Assembly (NCBI RefSeq): GCF_000938305.1
Contig: NZ_JYMT01000012.1
Coordinates: 1-64,000 of the forward strand
Reading direction: 5' to 3'
DNA: 64,000 nt
DNA from: Bradyrhizobium sp. LTSP885
GTDB lineage: Bacteria; Pseudomonadota; Alphaproteobacteria; Rhizobiales; Xanthobacteraceae
Shown here: positions 1 through 8,115 of the stretch, piece by piece
Layout of the letters: each line of letters opens with the position of its first letter
Numbering within the stretch: the stretch's first letter is position 1
Notes under the pieces: generated by a model
Told to the model about the DNA's origin: nothing
The model's input: only the letters and a program-made list of their open reading frames with translations
Databases searched by the model: none
Position numbers and translations under genes: made by a program

Positions 1-19
1 CGTGTGATTCCAAGAAGAG

Positions 20-1123
20 ATGAGAAACGAATCGCTTGTGAACGAAGACTGGGCGCGTGTTGTTTCGCGGCTGGGCGGAGCTGAGGCTCTGGAGGCTGGC
101 GCGCGGGAGACGAAGGCGTTTGTTCGCCCGCGCGAGATCAGCAATGCAGTCGATCTGCTGCGGCTGATCCTTGCGTATTGCCTGGGCACGAGAGGTCTGC
201 GGTTGACGGCGGCATGGGCGACTTCGGTGGGCCTTGTCGATATCTCCAACGTGGCTCTGTTATACCGGCTGCGTCAGTCCGGGGATTGGCTTGCACAGCT
301 GATAGGCCGGGCACTTGCGAGCGGTGCGCCGAAGGCAAGCCGCGGTCGACTGATCCGCATCGTTGACGCCACGACGGTCCCAAAAGCTGGAACCGGCGGC
401 AGGCAGAAGAATGCGGTGTGGCGCATCCACAGTGCGTTCGATCTTCCGCAAGAACGTTTTGGTCACTTCGAGCTGACCGACGAACGCGCGGGCGAGACGC
501 TGGACCGGATCCCGCTGATTGCCGGCGAGATCCGTCTTGCCGACCGCGCCTATCTGCAGCCGGAGCGCATGGCGTATCTGGTCGAGGCCGGTGCGGACTT
601 CGTGATCCGCTCGGGCTGGAAGAGCGCTTGTTGGCTGGATCGCAAAGGCAATCTGATCGATCTCGTCGCCGAACTGCGCAAGGCCGCGGCACGCGGCATC
701 ATCGACCGGCCGATCTGGGTAAAACGCAAGTCTGGTGGAGCACCGCTTGCTGTGCGTTTGGTTGCCGTCAAGAAACCTGCAGATGCGGCTCAGGCTGCAC
801 GGCGCAAGGCACGCAGGACGGCTCAGAAGGGAGGCCATCGTCTCTCCAGGCAAACGCTTGATGCTGCGGATTGGGTGATCCTGGTGACCTCGCTCAAGCC
901 CGAGGACTTCACAACCGCTGATCTGCTTGCCCTTTACCGGCTGCGATGGCGGATCGAACTCGGCTTCAAGCGGCTGAAGAGCCTGATTGGCTTGAAAGGA
1001 CCTCCAGGAACTGACGAGCGGTCTGCCAGACCCCATATCCTCGCTCACCTGCTGATCATTCTTCTGCTCGAGCCGCTTGTCGACGAACTCGAGGACTCTC
1101 CCCGCTTGGCCGAAGCCGCCTAA
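20..1123 (+). CDS. IS4-family transposase (C-terminally truncated frame)
   Basis: DDE transposase that would cut and rejoin the ends of its own IS. The 367-residue frame shows Asp116 (in RIVDATTV), Asp175 (in LADRAYLQ) and the exact IS4 signature Y306-(2)-R309-(3)-E313-(6)-K320, so the catalytic triad is present. The ATG at 20 follows a purine-rich AAGAAG. The frame stops at TAA 1121-1123, but a coherent continuation (Ala-Ala-Trp-Arg-Leu-Leu, then a basic tail) runs in the -1 frame from 1123 to 1296. A one-base loss near 1120 therefore most likely removed about 57 C-terminal residues. Because the triad is upstream of the break, activity is uncertain rather than excluded. Confidence 0.9.
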   Translation: MRNESLVNEDWARVVSRLGGAEALEAGARETKAFVRPREISNAVDLLRLILAYCLGTRGLRLTAAWATSVGLVDISNVALLYRLRQSGDWLAQLIGRALASGAPKASRGRLIRIVDATTVPKAGTGGRQKNAVWRIHSAFDLPQERFGHFELTDERAGETLDRIPLIAGEIRLADRAYLQPERMAYLVEAGADFVIRSGWKSACWLDRKGNLIDLVAELRKAAARGIIDRPIWVKRKSGGAPLAVRLVAVKKPADAAQAARRKARRTAQKGGHRLSRQTLDAADWVILVTSLKPEDFTTADLLALYRLRWRIELGFKRLKSLIGLKGPPGTDERSARPHILAHLLIILLLEPLVDELEDSPRLAEAA

Positions 1124-1296
1124 CCAGACCTGCAGCATGGCGCCTGCTCCGTCAGCTCATCGCCTCCCTGCTCCAAGCCATCATTCCCCAGCCCACAATC
1201 GCGCGTCTGCGCAGAGCCAGCCTCGCTCTCCAACGACATCTGCGCGAGCCTCCCAGACGTAAACGCCGCTATCAGGCCATGATCAAACTATCTTAG
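1123..1296 (+). pseudogene. out-of-frame C-terminal tail of the IS4 transposase
   Basis: Reading from 1123 gives TRPAAWRLLRQL followed by an amphipathic, then strongly basic stretch ending in AMIKLS and TAG at 1294-1296. This is 57 stop-free codons with transposase-like composition directly abutting the upstream stop. One extra base before 1121 would join it to the main frame. Interpretation as a frameshifted tail is inference; a sequencing error would look identical. Confidence 0.6.
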
Positions 1297-1874
1297 CGCC
1301 TATGGGCCTTCGCCGGGACGACAGCGAGTGTGTTGCGCCACTCGTGAGTCATACTTCCGCATTCTCGCGACATGATCTGCCCGAGCTTTGCATTTCGTTC
1401 CGCCCTCTCTCGAAACAGAGGGCGCAGGGAAAGCCGGGTGCGCGCTGCACCCGCGGTCTCGTGTGCAAGAGTAGAAAGAGAAGCGCACACGAGCATACAG
1501 GTCCAGCGGAGGCACTCCGGCTTTCCCTGCGCGATGGTTTTACGGCTTATACGTGCTCTCCCCGGCGAGACTAGGCTTTGTTGTCACCGCCCTCGCAAAG
1601 ACGCTGTCGCGCACTTCACGAGAGGACACCTGCCACTGGGGCGTCAGGTCCACACGATTTCACCGTCCACGTCATGCGCCCTCGTCAGTTGCGCATTCCG
1701 CGTCCACCGCATCCCACCGCGCGTTCGTGACGTGCGCACGCCCCTCTTGTCGGGTGGGACGGCGGTATTAAACGGCTGAGTTGGGGTGCGCGTCATACGA
1801 AATTACTTCTGTCGCGATGGCTTGACCCGCCGGGCAACTCAGTGATTGGCGATTTGACGATGACTGGAGCCAAA
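1297..1874. other. non-coding stretch between IS and MFS gene
   Basis: About 580 bases without a credible gene. It contains the structured repeat at 1421-1580 and GC-rich flanking DNA that includes the phrase GGCCTTCGCCGGGACGAC, another wording I associate with Bradyrhizobium intergenic repeats. Overlapping short frames exist in all phases, with no ribosome binding site or protein-like composition. Confidence 0.5.
1421..1580. repeat. structured interspersed repeat with nested inverted repeats
   Basis: A perfect 15-bp inverted repeat (1422-1436 and 1518-1532, GCGCAGGGAAAGCCG and its complement) encloses a second, 9-bp one (1458-1466 CTCGTGTGC and 1485-1493). The two stems nest into a rod-like fold. 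From memory this unit resembles a multicopy intergenic repeat of Bradyrhizobium-type genomes; copy number cannot be checked here. Small reading frames across it on both strands look like artefacts. Confidence 0.6.
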
Positions 1875-3161
1875 TCACTTCAGCACTTCGCCGGTGCGAT
1901 CGGTCAGCGTCAGAACCGCCGCAAAGCTGATGACGGCCGCGCCCATCAGATAGAACGCCACCGTGACCGGCTGTCCGGTCCAGCTGATCAGGGCCGTAAT
2001 GATGGCTGGCGTGAACCCGCCGAAGATCGCGACGCCAAGGCTGTAGGTGAGCGAGATCCCGGTGGCACGCACCTGGGTCGGAAACAGTTCGGCCAGCACC
2101 GCCGAGGCCGGTGCCGTATAGATCAACATGAACATGGCAACGACGATCTGAGTCGAAACCAGACGCTGCGGCGTCGGCGACGCAATCAGATAGGAGAACG
2201 CCGGATAGGCAACGACCGCAAGCCCGGCCGCGCCAGCGAGCATGATGCGGCGGCGGCCGTAGCGATCCGCCAGCGCGCCGATCAGCGGACAGAACAGCAG
2301 CACCGTGCCGATCACCAGCGGGCCGAGATACGACTGCGACAGCGACACTTTCAGCTCGCGCACCGCGAAGGTCGGAAAATAATTCGCGAGGTATTGCGCG
2401 ACGGTCCACAGCATCACGATCAGAATGCCCGTCAGCACCGTGCGCCAATGCTCACGCAGCACCAGCCGGATCGGCGCCTCGGCCGCATGGTCTGATGCCT
2501 TGAACAGCGGCGCGTCCTCGAGCTCGCGGCGGATATAGAGTCCGACCGGCGCGATCAGGAGACCGACGACGAAAGCCAGACGCCACCCCCATTCGGTCAC
2601 GGCATCGGCCGGCAACAGCAGCGCGATGGTGATCGCGACCAGTCCCGACAGCATGGTCGATCCACCCTGCGACATCTGCTGAAACGATGCAAAGAGCGCG
2701 CGGCGCTGCGGTGGCGCGTGTTCGACCAGCGTCGAGAGGGCACCGCCGATCTCGCCGCCCGCTGAAAATCCCTGGATCAGGCGCGCGACCAGGATGATAA
2801 TCGGCGCCGCAAGTCCGATAGAGTTGTAACCGGGGCACAGCGCGATGATGCCGGTGCCGAGCGCCATCAGCAGGATCGTCAGACTCAGCGCGTCACGCCG
2901 GCCGCGCCGGTCGGCAAAGCCGCCGAGCACGATTGCGCCGAACGGCCGCGCAACAAAGCCGAGGCCGAAGGTCACGAAGCCAAGCAGCAGCGACACCACC
3001 TCGCTGTCAGCCGGAAAGAAGGCCTTCGAGATCGGGACTGCAAAGGCCGCATAGATCGCGAAGTCGTACCATTCGAGCATATTGCCGACTGTCGCCGCAA
3101 CGACGGCGCGCACCGCCGACTGACGTTCATTCGCCGTCCCACCTTCCGCAATTGCGCTCAC
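1875..3161 (-). CDS. MFS transporter, metabolite:H+ symporter (MHS/ProP-ShiA-like) family
   Basis: Inner-membrane proton symporter of the MHS branch of the major facilitator superfamily, which usually imports organic acids or compatible solutes. The N-terminal NMLEWYDFAIY (residues 27-37) is the MHS hallmark, GGFADRRGRR (80-89) is the loop 2-3 MFS signature, and ADRYGRR repeats it in the second half; twelve hydrophobic segments are apparent. I place the start at the GTG at 3161 because GGAGG lies eight bases upstream, giving 428 residues, the family norm; an upstream ATG at 3242 would add a non-conserved basic tail. It is divergent from a LysR gene that probably controls it. Substrate not predictable. 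Confidence 0.85.
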   Translation of the reverse strand: MSAIAEGGTANERQSAVRAVVAATVGNMLEWYDFAIYAAFAVPISKAFFPADSEVVSLLLGFVTFGLGFVARPFGAIVLGGFADRRGRRDALSLTILLMALGTGIIALCPGYNSIGLAAPIIILVARLIQGFSAGGEIGGALSTLVEHAPPQRRALFASFQQMSQGGSTMLSGLVAITIALLLPADAVTEWGWRLAFVVGLLIAPVGLYIRRELEDAPLFKASDHAAEAPIRLVLREHWRTVLTGILIVMLWTVAQYLANYFPTFAVRELKVSLSQSYLGPLVIGTVLLFCPLIGALADRYGRRRIMLAGAAGLAVVAYPAFSYLIASPTPQRLVSTQIVVAMFMLIYTAPASAVLAELFPTQVRATGISLTYSLGVAIFGGFTPAIITALISWTGQPVTVAFYLMGAAVISFAAVLTLTDRTGEVLK

Positions 3162-3286
3162 TCTGTGCCCCCTCCCAGTTGCAATCCCGTCGATGCCGCG
3201 CCAACCGGCGTCGGCTCGTCGTGTGGGGCAAAAAGCTTGCACGCAGCATCATGCTATGCAAATATTTATTTCCTTTCCGAATTTCT
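3162..3286. promoter_or_regulatory. divergent promoter region between MFS and LysR genes
   Basis: The 125-bp intergenic region carries the short palindrome AGCAT-C-ATGCT (3245-3255) beside an A/T-rich run, GCAAATATTTATTT. LysR regulators commonly bind T-N11-A palindromes in exactly this kind of divergent spacer, so this is a candidate operator. The assignment is inferred from position and symmetry only. Confidence 0.4.
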
Positions 3287-4240
3287 ATGCGGTTGATGAA
3301 TAGAAAACCCAACATCGTGGATTTGGCAGGCGACAGCAAGATTCGTCCCTCGCTGCGCGAGATCGAGGCGCTGCGTGCCATGATCGCGACGGGAAAGACG
3401 ACACATGCGGCGCGCCAGCTCGGCATGTCGCAGCCGTCGGTGTCGCGCGCGATCGCAAGCCTCGAGGCGCGCCTCGGGCAGCCGCTGTTCGCGCGCCGCA
3501 ACGGCCGTCTCGCGCCGACTGCGGAAGCTCTTGCGCTCGAAGCGCGGGCCGCCGTCGTCTTCGACCTGCTCGATCAGCTTGCGGCCCCGCGCGGCGACGT
3601 CGCGACCACGATCCGCGTCGTGGCACCGCCGACGCTCGCCCATCTGTTTCTCGCGCCGCTGCTGGCGCGCTTCATCGCCCGCGAGCCGGGCACGCGCGTT
3701 CATCTGGAAGTCGGCAAGTCGACCGACTGTCTCGGGGCTGTTGCTGACGGCAGCGCCGACCTCGGGCTGGTGGACCAGGCAACGTCCCATAACGGTGTCC
3801 GGCTGGAGATTTTCCGGCGGGCGCGCCCGCATGCGCTGCTGCCAAAGCGGCATCGCCTGGCCATCAGATCCGAACTGACGATCGGTGATCTCGTCGGCGA
3901 GCGCATGATCGCATTGAGCCGGCGCTTTCCCCTGCGCAACAAGATCGACGCGGCTTTTGCGGCGGTTCGTTCCGAACCGCTGATCGTCGCGGAGGCCTCC
4001 ACCTCGGTGGTTCTGGTCGAGATGGTCCGCGCCGGCCTCGGGATCGCGATCCTCAATCCCTTCCCGCTCGAACTGCGTCCCGAAAAGTCCATGGTGTTCC
4101 GTCCGCTGGACCTCAAAATGACGCTCGAAACCGCTGTCGTCGTTCCAGCGCAGGGATCGCTGGCGCCGGCGGCGCGCTCGCTCGCCAATTTCATCCGGAC
4201 CGGACACCCGGCCAGCCAGTTTTCCAACGCCATCGAGTAG
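3287..4240 (+). CDS. LysR-family transcriptional regulator
   Basis: Typical LTTR: N-terminal winged helix-turn-helix at about residues 15-75 (AARQLGMSQPSVSRAIASLE, with LGQPLFARR closing the wing), followed by a two-lobed periplasmic-binding-like effector domain to residue 317. ATG candidates lie at 3251, 3287 and 3296; none has a good Shine-Dalgarno, and I chose 3287 because it precedes the conserved domain by a plausible distance. The gene is divergent from the MHS transporter and ends eight bases before argE. It therefore likely regulates the transporter, and perhaps itself together with argE, in response to a small ligand. Confidence 0.85.
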   Translation: MRLMNRKPNIVDLAGDSKIRPSLREIEALRAMIATGKTTHAARQLGMSQPSVSRAIASLEARLGQPLFARRNGRLAPTAEALALEARAAVVFDLLDQLAAPRGDVATTIRVVAPPTLAHLFLAPLLARFIAREPGTRVHLEVGKSTDCLGAVADGSADLGLVDQATSHNGVRLEIFRRARPHALLPKRHRLAIRSELTIGDLVGERMIALSRRFPLRNKIDAAFAAVRSEPLIVAEASTSVVLVEMVRAGLGIAILNPFPLELRPEKSMVFRPLDLKMTLETAVVVPAQGSLAPAARSLANFIRTGHPASQFSNAIE

Positions 4241-4248
4241 ACCAAAAC

Positions 4249-5424
4249 ATGCAAACCCCACGCCCCGAACGTATCCGCAAGATCCTCGCCGACCTCGTCG
4301 CCTTCGACACGATCAGCGATCGCTCCAACCTGCCGCTGATCGCCTATATCGAAAACTACCTCGCCTCGCTCGGCGTGACCGGGCAACGGATCGTGGACGA
4401 CACCGGGCAGAAGGCCTCGCTGTGGGTCACCATCGGCCCCGAGGACAAGGCTGGCCTGGTACTGTCGGGGCATACCGATGTCGTGCCGGTTGCCGGACAG
4501 GAATGGACCCACAATCCATTCGAACTCGTCGAGCGCGATGGGCGGTATTACGGCCGCGGCACCACCGACATGAAGGGGTTTGTCGCCGTCTGCCTCGCCA
4601 TGGTGCCGGAGATGATCGAGGCTGATCTGAAGACCCCGATCAACCTTGCGATTTCCTATGACGAGGAGATCGGCTGCGTCGGCGTACGCCCGATGCTACA
4701 CGAGGTTTCCCAAAAACCGGTCAAGCCGCTCGGCTGCTTCGTCGGCGAACCGACGCAGATGCAGGTGATCATCGGACACAAGGGCAAGCACGGCGTCCGC
4801 GCCACCTTCCGCGGACTGGCGCGCCACTCCTCGATTGCGCCTGATGGCGTCAACGCCATCGAATATGCGGCCGACCTGATCACCGAAATTCGTCGCCGCG
4901 CCGTGCTGCTTGCCCAGGAGGCCGAACAGAACAGCATCTACGACGTCCCGCACTCCACGCTGCTCACCAGCATCGTGCATGGCGGCGCGGCGCTGAACAT
5001 CGTGCCTGACCATTGCACCGTGGAATTCGAATGCCGAGGCATCGGCATCACCGAGTCCCGGCAGGTGACGGACGCGATCGTGGCCTGGGCCAAGGCCGAG
5101 ATCGAGCCCGCCATGCGCAAGCGTCATCCGGATTGCGGCATCGATTTCGAGGAGATCCTCGACTATCCGGCGCTGGACACGCCGGCGGAGAATCCCATCG
5201 TCACGCTGGCGAAGCAACTCGCGGGCCGCAACGACCACGCCAAGGTCGCCTTCGGCACCGAGGCCAGCCTGTTCGTCGACATGGCTGGCGTGCCGTCGGT
5301 CGTGGTCGGCCCCGGCGGAATCGCGCAGGCCCACACGCCGGATGAGTTCGTCGAGATATCGCAGCTCGAGAGCTGCGGAAACTTCGTCGCGCGGTTGATC
5401 GCGCATTGTGCGAAGTCGGCGTAA
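4249..5424 (+). CDS. argE: acetylornithine deacetylase / M20 family metallo-hydrolase
   Basis: Cytosolic two-zinc amidohydrolase; ArgE removes acetate from N2-acetylornithine in arginine synthesis. Zinc ligands and catalytic residues are visible: His75 and Asp77 (SGHTDVVP), Asp107 (GRGTTDMKG), Glu139/Glu140 (YDEEIG), Glu167 (VGEPT), and a late His in AQAHTPDEF. The length of 391 residues matches ArgE. It starts eight bases after the LysR gene, so the two are probably co-transcribed. That placement away from other arg genes, beside an MHS importer, leaves open a catabolic role on another N-acyl amino acid. Confidence 0.82.
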   Translation: MQTPRPERIRKILADLVAFDTISDRSNLPLIAYIENYLASLGVTGQRIVDDTGQKASLWVTIGPEDKAGLVLSGHTDVVPVAGQEWTHNPFELVERDGRYYGRGTTDMKGFVAVCLAMVPEMIEADLKTPINLAISYDEEIGCVGVRPMLHEVSQKPVKPLGCFVGEPTQMQVIIGHKGKHGVRATFRGLARHSSIAPDGVNAIEYAADLITEIRRRAVLLAQEAEQNSIYDVPHSTLLTSIVHGGAALNIVPDHCTVEFECRGIGITESRQVTDAIVAWAKAEIEPAMRKRHPDCGIDFEEILDYPALDTPAENPIVTLAKQLAGRNDHAKVAFGTEASLFVDMAGVPSVVVGPGGIAQAHTPDEFVEISQLESCGNFVARLIAHCAKSA

Positions 5425-5428
5425 TTGC

Positions 5429-5497
5429 GTAGCCCGCATGAGCGCAAGCGATATGCGGGACCCCTGCCCCGGGTATCGCTTCGCTCACCCGGGCTAC
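5429..5497. repeat. mosaic palindromic intergenic repeat
   Basis: GTAGCCCG (5429-5436) pairs with CGGGCTAC (5490-5497). Inside lie the hairpins CCCGCA...TGCGGG and CCCGGG...CCCGGG, and GAGCGCAAGCGATA mirrors TATCGCTTCGCTC with one base missing. The unit can form a cruciform or a long RNA hairpin between the convergent argE and arsR-like genes, so it could also terminate transcription. It resembles repeat families common in Bradyrhizobium, judging from memory. Confidence 0.6.
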
Positions 5498-5504
5498 ATC
5501 CTTG

Positions 5505-5816
5505 CTATTCCGGATACCCCAGAATCGTCTTCAGCAATTTGGGAAAGCGCGCATTGATATCGGCTTCGCGCACCACATTCCGATGCTCGACGCCTTTTTT
5601 CGAGGTTTGAATCAGACCCGCTTCGCGCAGAACGCGAAAATGGTTCGACAAGGTCGATTTGGCCATGCCAGGGCACGGCGCGGCTTCCGCGCAGGACATG
5701 CAATCGCCCTGCGCAAGCAGGCTTTTGACGATCCGCAGCCGCATCGGGTCCGCGAGCGCTGCCAGCACTCCGGCCAATGTGATGTCCTCGCGCGAGGGGT
5801 GAACGAATTGCACCAT
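5505..5816 (-). CDS. ArsR-family (ArsR/SmtB-type) transcriptional regulator
   Basis: Small winged-helix repressor, 103 residues from the ATG at 5816. That start is preferred over the TTG at 5852, which lies inside the operator palindrome. The recognition helix region reads MAKSTLSNHFRVLREAGL. Three cysteines, Cys39-x2-Cys42-x5-Cys48, sit immediately before it and could sense a metal or redox state, although the classical ArsR ELCVCDL box is absent. The gene is divergent from a short-chain dehydrogenase, with a perfect 13-bp inverted repeat between them, so it most likely represses both itself and that enzyme. Confidence 0.85.
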   Translation of the reverse strand: MVQFVHPSREDITLAGVLAALADPMRLRIVKSLLAQGDCMSCAEAAPCPGMAKSTLSNHFRVLREAGLIQTSKKGVEHRNVVREADINARFPKLLKTILGYPE

Positions 5817-5846
5817 GCCCAAATATATAGCGCGGCCCTTGAACCT

Positions 5847-5879
5847 GTTCAATAGTTCACTATTACTGAACTATTGAAC
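5847..5879. promoter_or_regulatory. perfect inverted-repeat operator between arsR-like and SDR genes
   Basis: GTTCAATAGTTCA (5847-5859) and TGAACTATTGAAC (5867-5879) form a perfect 13-bp inverted repeat around a 7-base centre. It sits in the spacer of the divergent regulator and SDR genes. Size and symmetry fit binding of an ArsR dimer; function is inferred. Confidence 0.8.
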
Positions 5880-5912
5880 AAGCCGCGCGTCCGCGCGGTC
5901 ATGGAGAGCAAG

Positions 5913-6665
5913 ATGACCAAGAGACTTGAAGGCAAAGTGGCGCTGGTAACCGGCGCGTCAAAGGGTATCGGCGCCGAAATCGCGGTCCGCCTCGCCGCGG
6001 AGGGTGCCGCGGTTGCCGTCAACTACAGCGCCAGCAAAGGGGCGGCCGAGCGCGTGGTGGGTGCGATCACCGAAAAGGGCGGCAAAGCTATCGCCGTCCA
6101 TGGCAATCTCACCGACGCCAGCCATGTGAAGTCGGTGGTATCAGAGACCGTCAAGGCGTTCGGCCCGATCGATATCCTGGTCAACAATGCCGGCCTCTAC
6201 GAGTTCGCGCCGCTGGATGGCATTACGCCTGAGCACTTCCACAAGCATTTCGATCTCAATGTGCTCGGCCTGCTGCTGGTTTCGCAGGAAGCCGCGCGGC
6301 ACTTCAATGCGGCCGGTGGCAGCATCATCAATATCAGCTCCGGCGTATCGACGATCGCGCCGCCAAACGCCGCCGTCTATACCGCGACCAAAGCCGCGGT
6401 GGACGCGATCTCCTCGGTGCTGTCGAAGGAGTTGGCGCCGCGCAAGATCCGCGTCAATACCGTCAACCCCGGCATGATCGCGACCGAAGGCGTCGTTTCC
6501 GCCGGCCTTGCCGAGGGCGACATGCGCAAGTGGATCGAGTCAGTCACGCCGCTGGCGCGGATCGGCAAGGTCGAGGAGATCGCAGCAGCCGTGGCTTTCT
6601 TCGCCTCGAACGATGCCTCCTACATCACCGGCGAAACACTGCACGTGACCGGCGGTCTGCACTGA
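5913..6665 (+). CDS. SDR-family NAD(P)-dependent oxidoreductase
   Basis: Classical short-chain dehydrogenase of 250 residues: the cofactor loop TGASKGIG (13-20), NNAG (91-94), catalytic Ser at 142/143, and Tyr156-x3-Lys160 in YTATK are all intact. The sequence is closest in style to 3-oxoacyl-ACP reductase or glucose 1-dehydrogenase groups, so the substrate cannot be assigned. I start at the ATG at 5913, which has GGAG seven bases upstream; ATG 5901 is a weaker alternative. It is transcribed away from the ArsR-type regulator across the shared operator, which suggests derepression by whatever that regulator senses. Confidence 0.88.
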   Translation: MTKRLEGKVALVTGASKGIGAEIAVRLAAEGAAVAVNYSASKGAAERVVGAITEKGGKAIAVHGNLTDASHVKSVVSETVKAFGPIDILVNNAGLYEFAPLDGITPEHFHKHFDLNVLGLLLVSQEAARHFNAAGGSIINISSGVSTIAPPNAAVYTATKAAVDAISSVLSKELAPRKIRVNTVNPGMIATEGVVSAGLAEGDMRKWIESVTPLARIGKVEEIAAAVAFFASNDASYITGETLHVTGGLH

Positions 6666-6684
6666 GGCGCTTGTTCTCGTGACG

Positions 6685-7599
6685 TCACAACCCGTCCGGT
6701 GGCAAGCCTGATGCGCTTGCCGCCGGACGCAACCGGTCACGGATGCGCTCGCGATAGAGCGTGTAGAGGCCGGACGCCACGATCATTGCGGCACCCGCGA
6801 TCATCGGGACATCGGGCCGGTCGCCGAATACGAAATAGCCCGTCACAATCGCCCAGAGCAGCGCGAGATAGCGGAACGGCGCCACCGCGGAGATATCGCC
6901 CGATCGCAACGAGATGATGGTGCACTGATAGCCGATCAGCACGAACACCGCCGCCAGCGCCAGCAGCCCGAGCGCGCTTGCGGATGGCGGGGTCCAGCCG
7001 CCGAGCGGAAACAGCACGATGGCGCCGGCGGTCGTCACCGCGAGCGTCGTCACCAGCGTGATGAACAGCGATGGCAGCTCCGCCGGGATCCGCCGGGTGA
7101 CGAGATCGCGCACGGCGCAGAACGCGACCGAGAGCAATGCCAGCAGCGAGAACTGGCTGAAACCGGCCATGCCGGGACGGACGATGATGAGCACGCCGAG
7201 AAAGCCGGCCGAGATCGCAAACAAGCGCCGCCAGCCCACGGGCTCGCCGAACAGCAATGCGGCGCCGAGCGTGATCACCAGCGGCAGCGCCTGGAAGATC
7301 GCCGAGGCATTGGCGAGCGGCATATGCGCAATCGCCAGCAGATAGGTCAGTGTTCCCCCGATCTCGCCAAACACCCGCAGGCTCAGCGGCCCGACCGCCA
7401 ACGCGGTCACCGGCCGCAGCGCCTGCCGATGCAGCGCCAGCGCGCCGATCAGCAGCATCGCGAACCCGCCTCGCACCAGCATGATCTGCCCGATGTTCAT
7501 CTCGGACGAGACCGCCTTGGTGATGGTGTCGTTGGTGGTGAAACTGGCCATCGCGACCGCCATGAACAAGCCGCCGCGGACATTCGGGGAGAGCTTCAA
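6685..7599 (-). CDS. DMT-superfamily (EamA) transporter
   Basis: Inner-membrane permease of the drug/metabolite transporter group, with about ten hydrophobic helices arranged as two EamA repeats (for example GGLFMAVAMASFTTNDTITK near the N terminus and YQCTIISLRSGDISAVAPF in the second half). These proteins typically export amino acids, purines or other metabolites. I chose the TTG at 7599, which gives 304 residues, the usual size; an extended frame to 7872 would run back through an intergenic repeat and is unlikely. It converges on the upstream SDR gene. No substrate can be inferred. Confidence 0.82.
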   Translation of the reverse strand: MKLSPNVRGGLFMAVAMASFTTNDTITKAVSSEMNIGQIMLVRGGFAMLLIGALALHRQALRPVTALAVGPLSLRVFGEIGGTLTYLLAIAHMPLANASAIFQALPLVITLGAALLFGEPVGWRRLFAISAGFLGVLIIVRPGMAGFSQFSLLALLSVAFCAVRDLVTRRIPAELPSLFITLVTTLAVTTAGAIVLFPLGGWTPPSASALGLLALAAVFVLIGYQCTIISLRSGDISAVAPFRYLALLWAIVTGYFVFGDRPDVPMIAGAAMIVASGLYTLYRERIRDRLRPAASASGLPPDGL

Positions 7600-7623
7600 G
7601 ATGGTGCGTCCGATCAGGACAAG

Positions 7624-7722
7624 AGCTATTCCGTTCCGATGGAATCGGAACGGAGCTCTCGATTCTTGTTTTGACGCGTTTTCTTCACGCGAACCGGTAT
7701 CCACTTCGCTCGAAAACGCTCC
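7624..7722. repeat. intergenic palindromic repeat upstream of the DMT gene
   Basis: TCCGTTCCGAT (7630-7640) and ATCGGAACGGA (7644-7654) form an 11-bp hairpin with a 3-base loop. It is followed by a second unit in which GCGTTTTC (7676-7683) pairs with GAAAACGC (7712-7719) around ACGCGAACCGGTATCC. This wording recurs in Bradyrhizobium-type genomes from memory. It lies just upstream of the chosen start of the leftward transporter gene. Confidence 0.6.
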
Positions 7723-8115
7723 AGGGCAGGTTATCTGACCAATTCCCTTGCCAAAACAGCGCCGCAAACTCAAGCCGCCGTGGCGCATTTTGTCGCTCCG
7801 TGAGGGCTTTGGTGTCCGGTTTCGGGACCGTCGCCTCACCTGACGTGTGATCGGCTTCACTTGCGGGAACATTCTATCAATGGTTGAATGCCCTCATATT
7901 CGACGTTTGAAATTGAATGCAAGTCCATTGCCGGGAAGTTTCTTGAAGCTCCCCTCGACGCATAACCGGTTCAGCGTCAGCGCATAGGCACCAATCGCGT
8001 GCTTGAATCCTCAAGGCACGATTGATGCACGAGCAGAAAGCCGTTGCACGCTGCCGGATGCCTGCCGAGGGCCACAGATGTCTCTGACGCCCGCTCAGCA
8101 AAGGCGAATTGGATC
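7723..8115. other. intergenic region with no recognisable gene
   Basis: About 390 bases between the repeat and the membrane-protein gene. Apart from the likely promoters of the two divergent neighbours I see no protein-like frame, strong hairpin or RNA gene. Composition is slightly less GC-rich around 7880-7930. Confidence 0.5.

Larger units (their letters stand above)
1..1300 (+). mobile_element. IS4-family insertion sequence, left end outside the window
   Basis: The transposase frame begins 20 bases from the window edge and its apparent C-terminal coding ends at 1296, so the element probably starts just left of base 1 and ends near 1300. Terminal inverted repeats cannot be verified because the left end is absent. 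The right boundary is inferred only from the end of the transposase coding and the start of unrelated repeat DNA. Confidence 0.6.

Noticed and set aside
138..1138. Long reading frames antisense to the IS4 transposase (138-692 and 260-1138)
   Set aside because: They mirror the coding strand's GC3 bias; the forward frame has all catalytic motifs, the antisense ones are rich in Arg/Ser/Pro without motifs.
1302..1779. Small proteins across the repeat region (90, 135 and 71 codons)
   Set aside because: They overlap in several frames on both strands and lie in a palindromic repeat; no ribosome binding sites.
3162..3242. Extended N terminus of the MHS transporter to 3242
   Set aside because: The GTG at 3161 has GGAGG at proper distance, and the extra 27 residues are basic and would occupy the divergent promoter.
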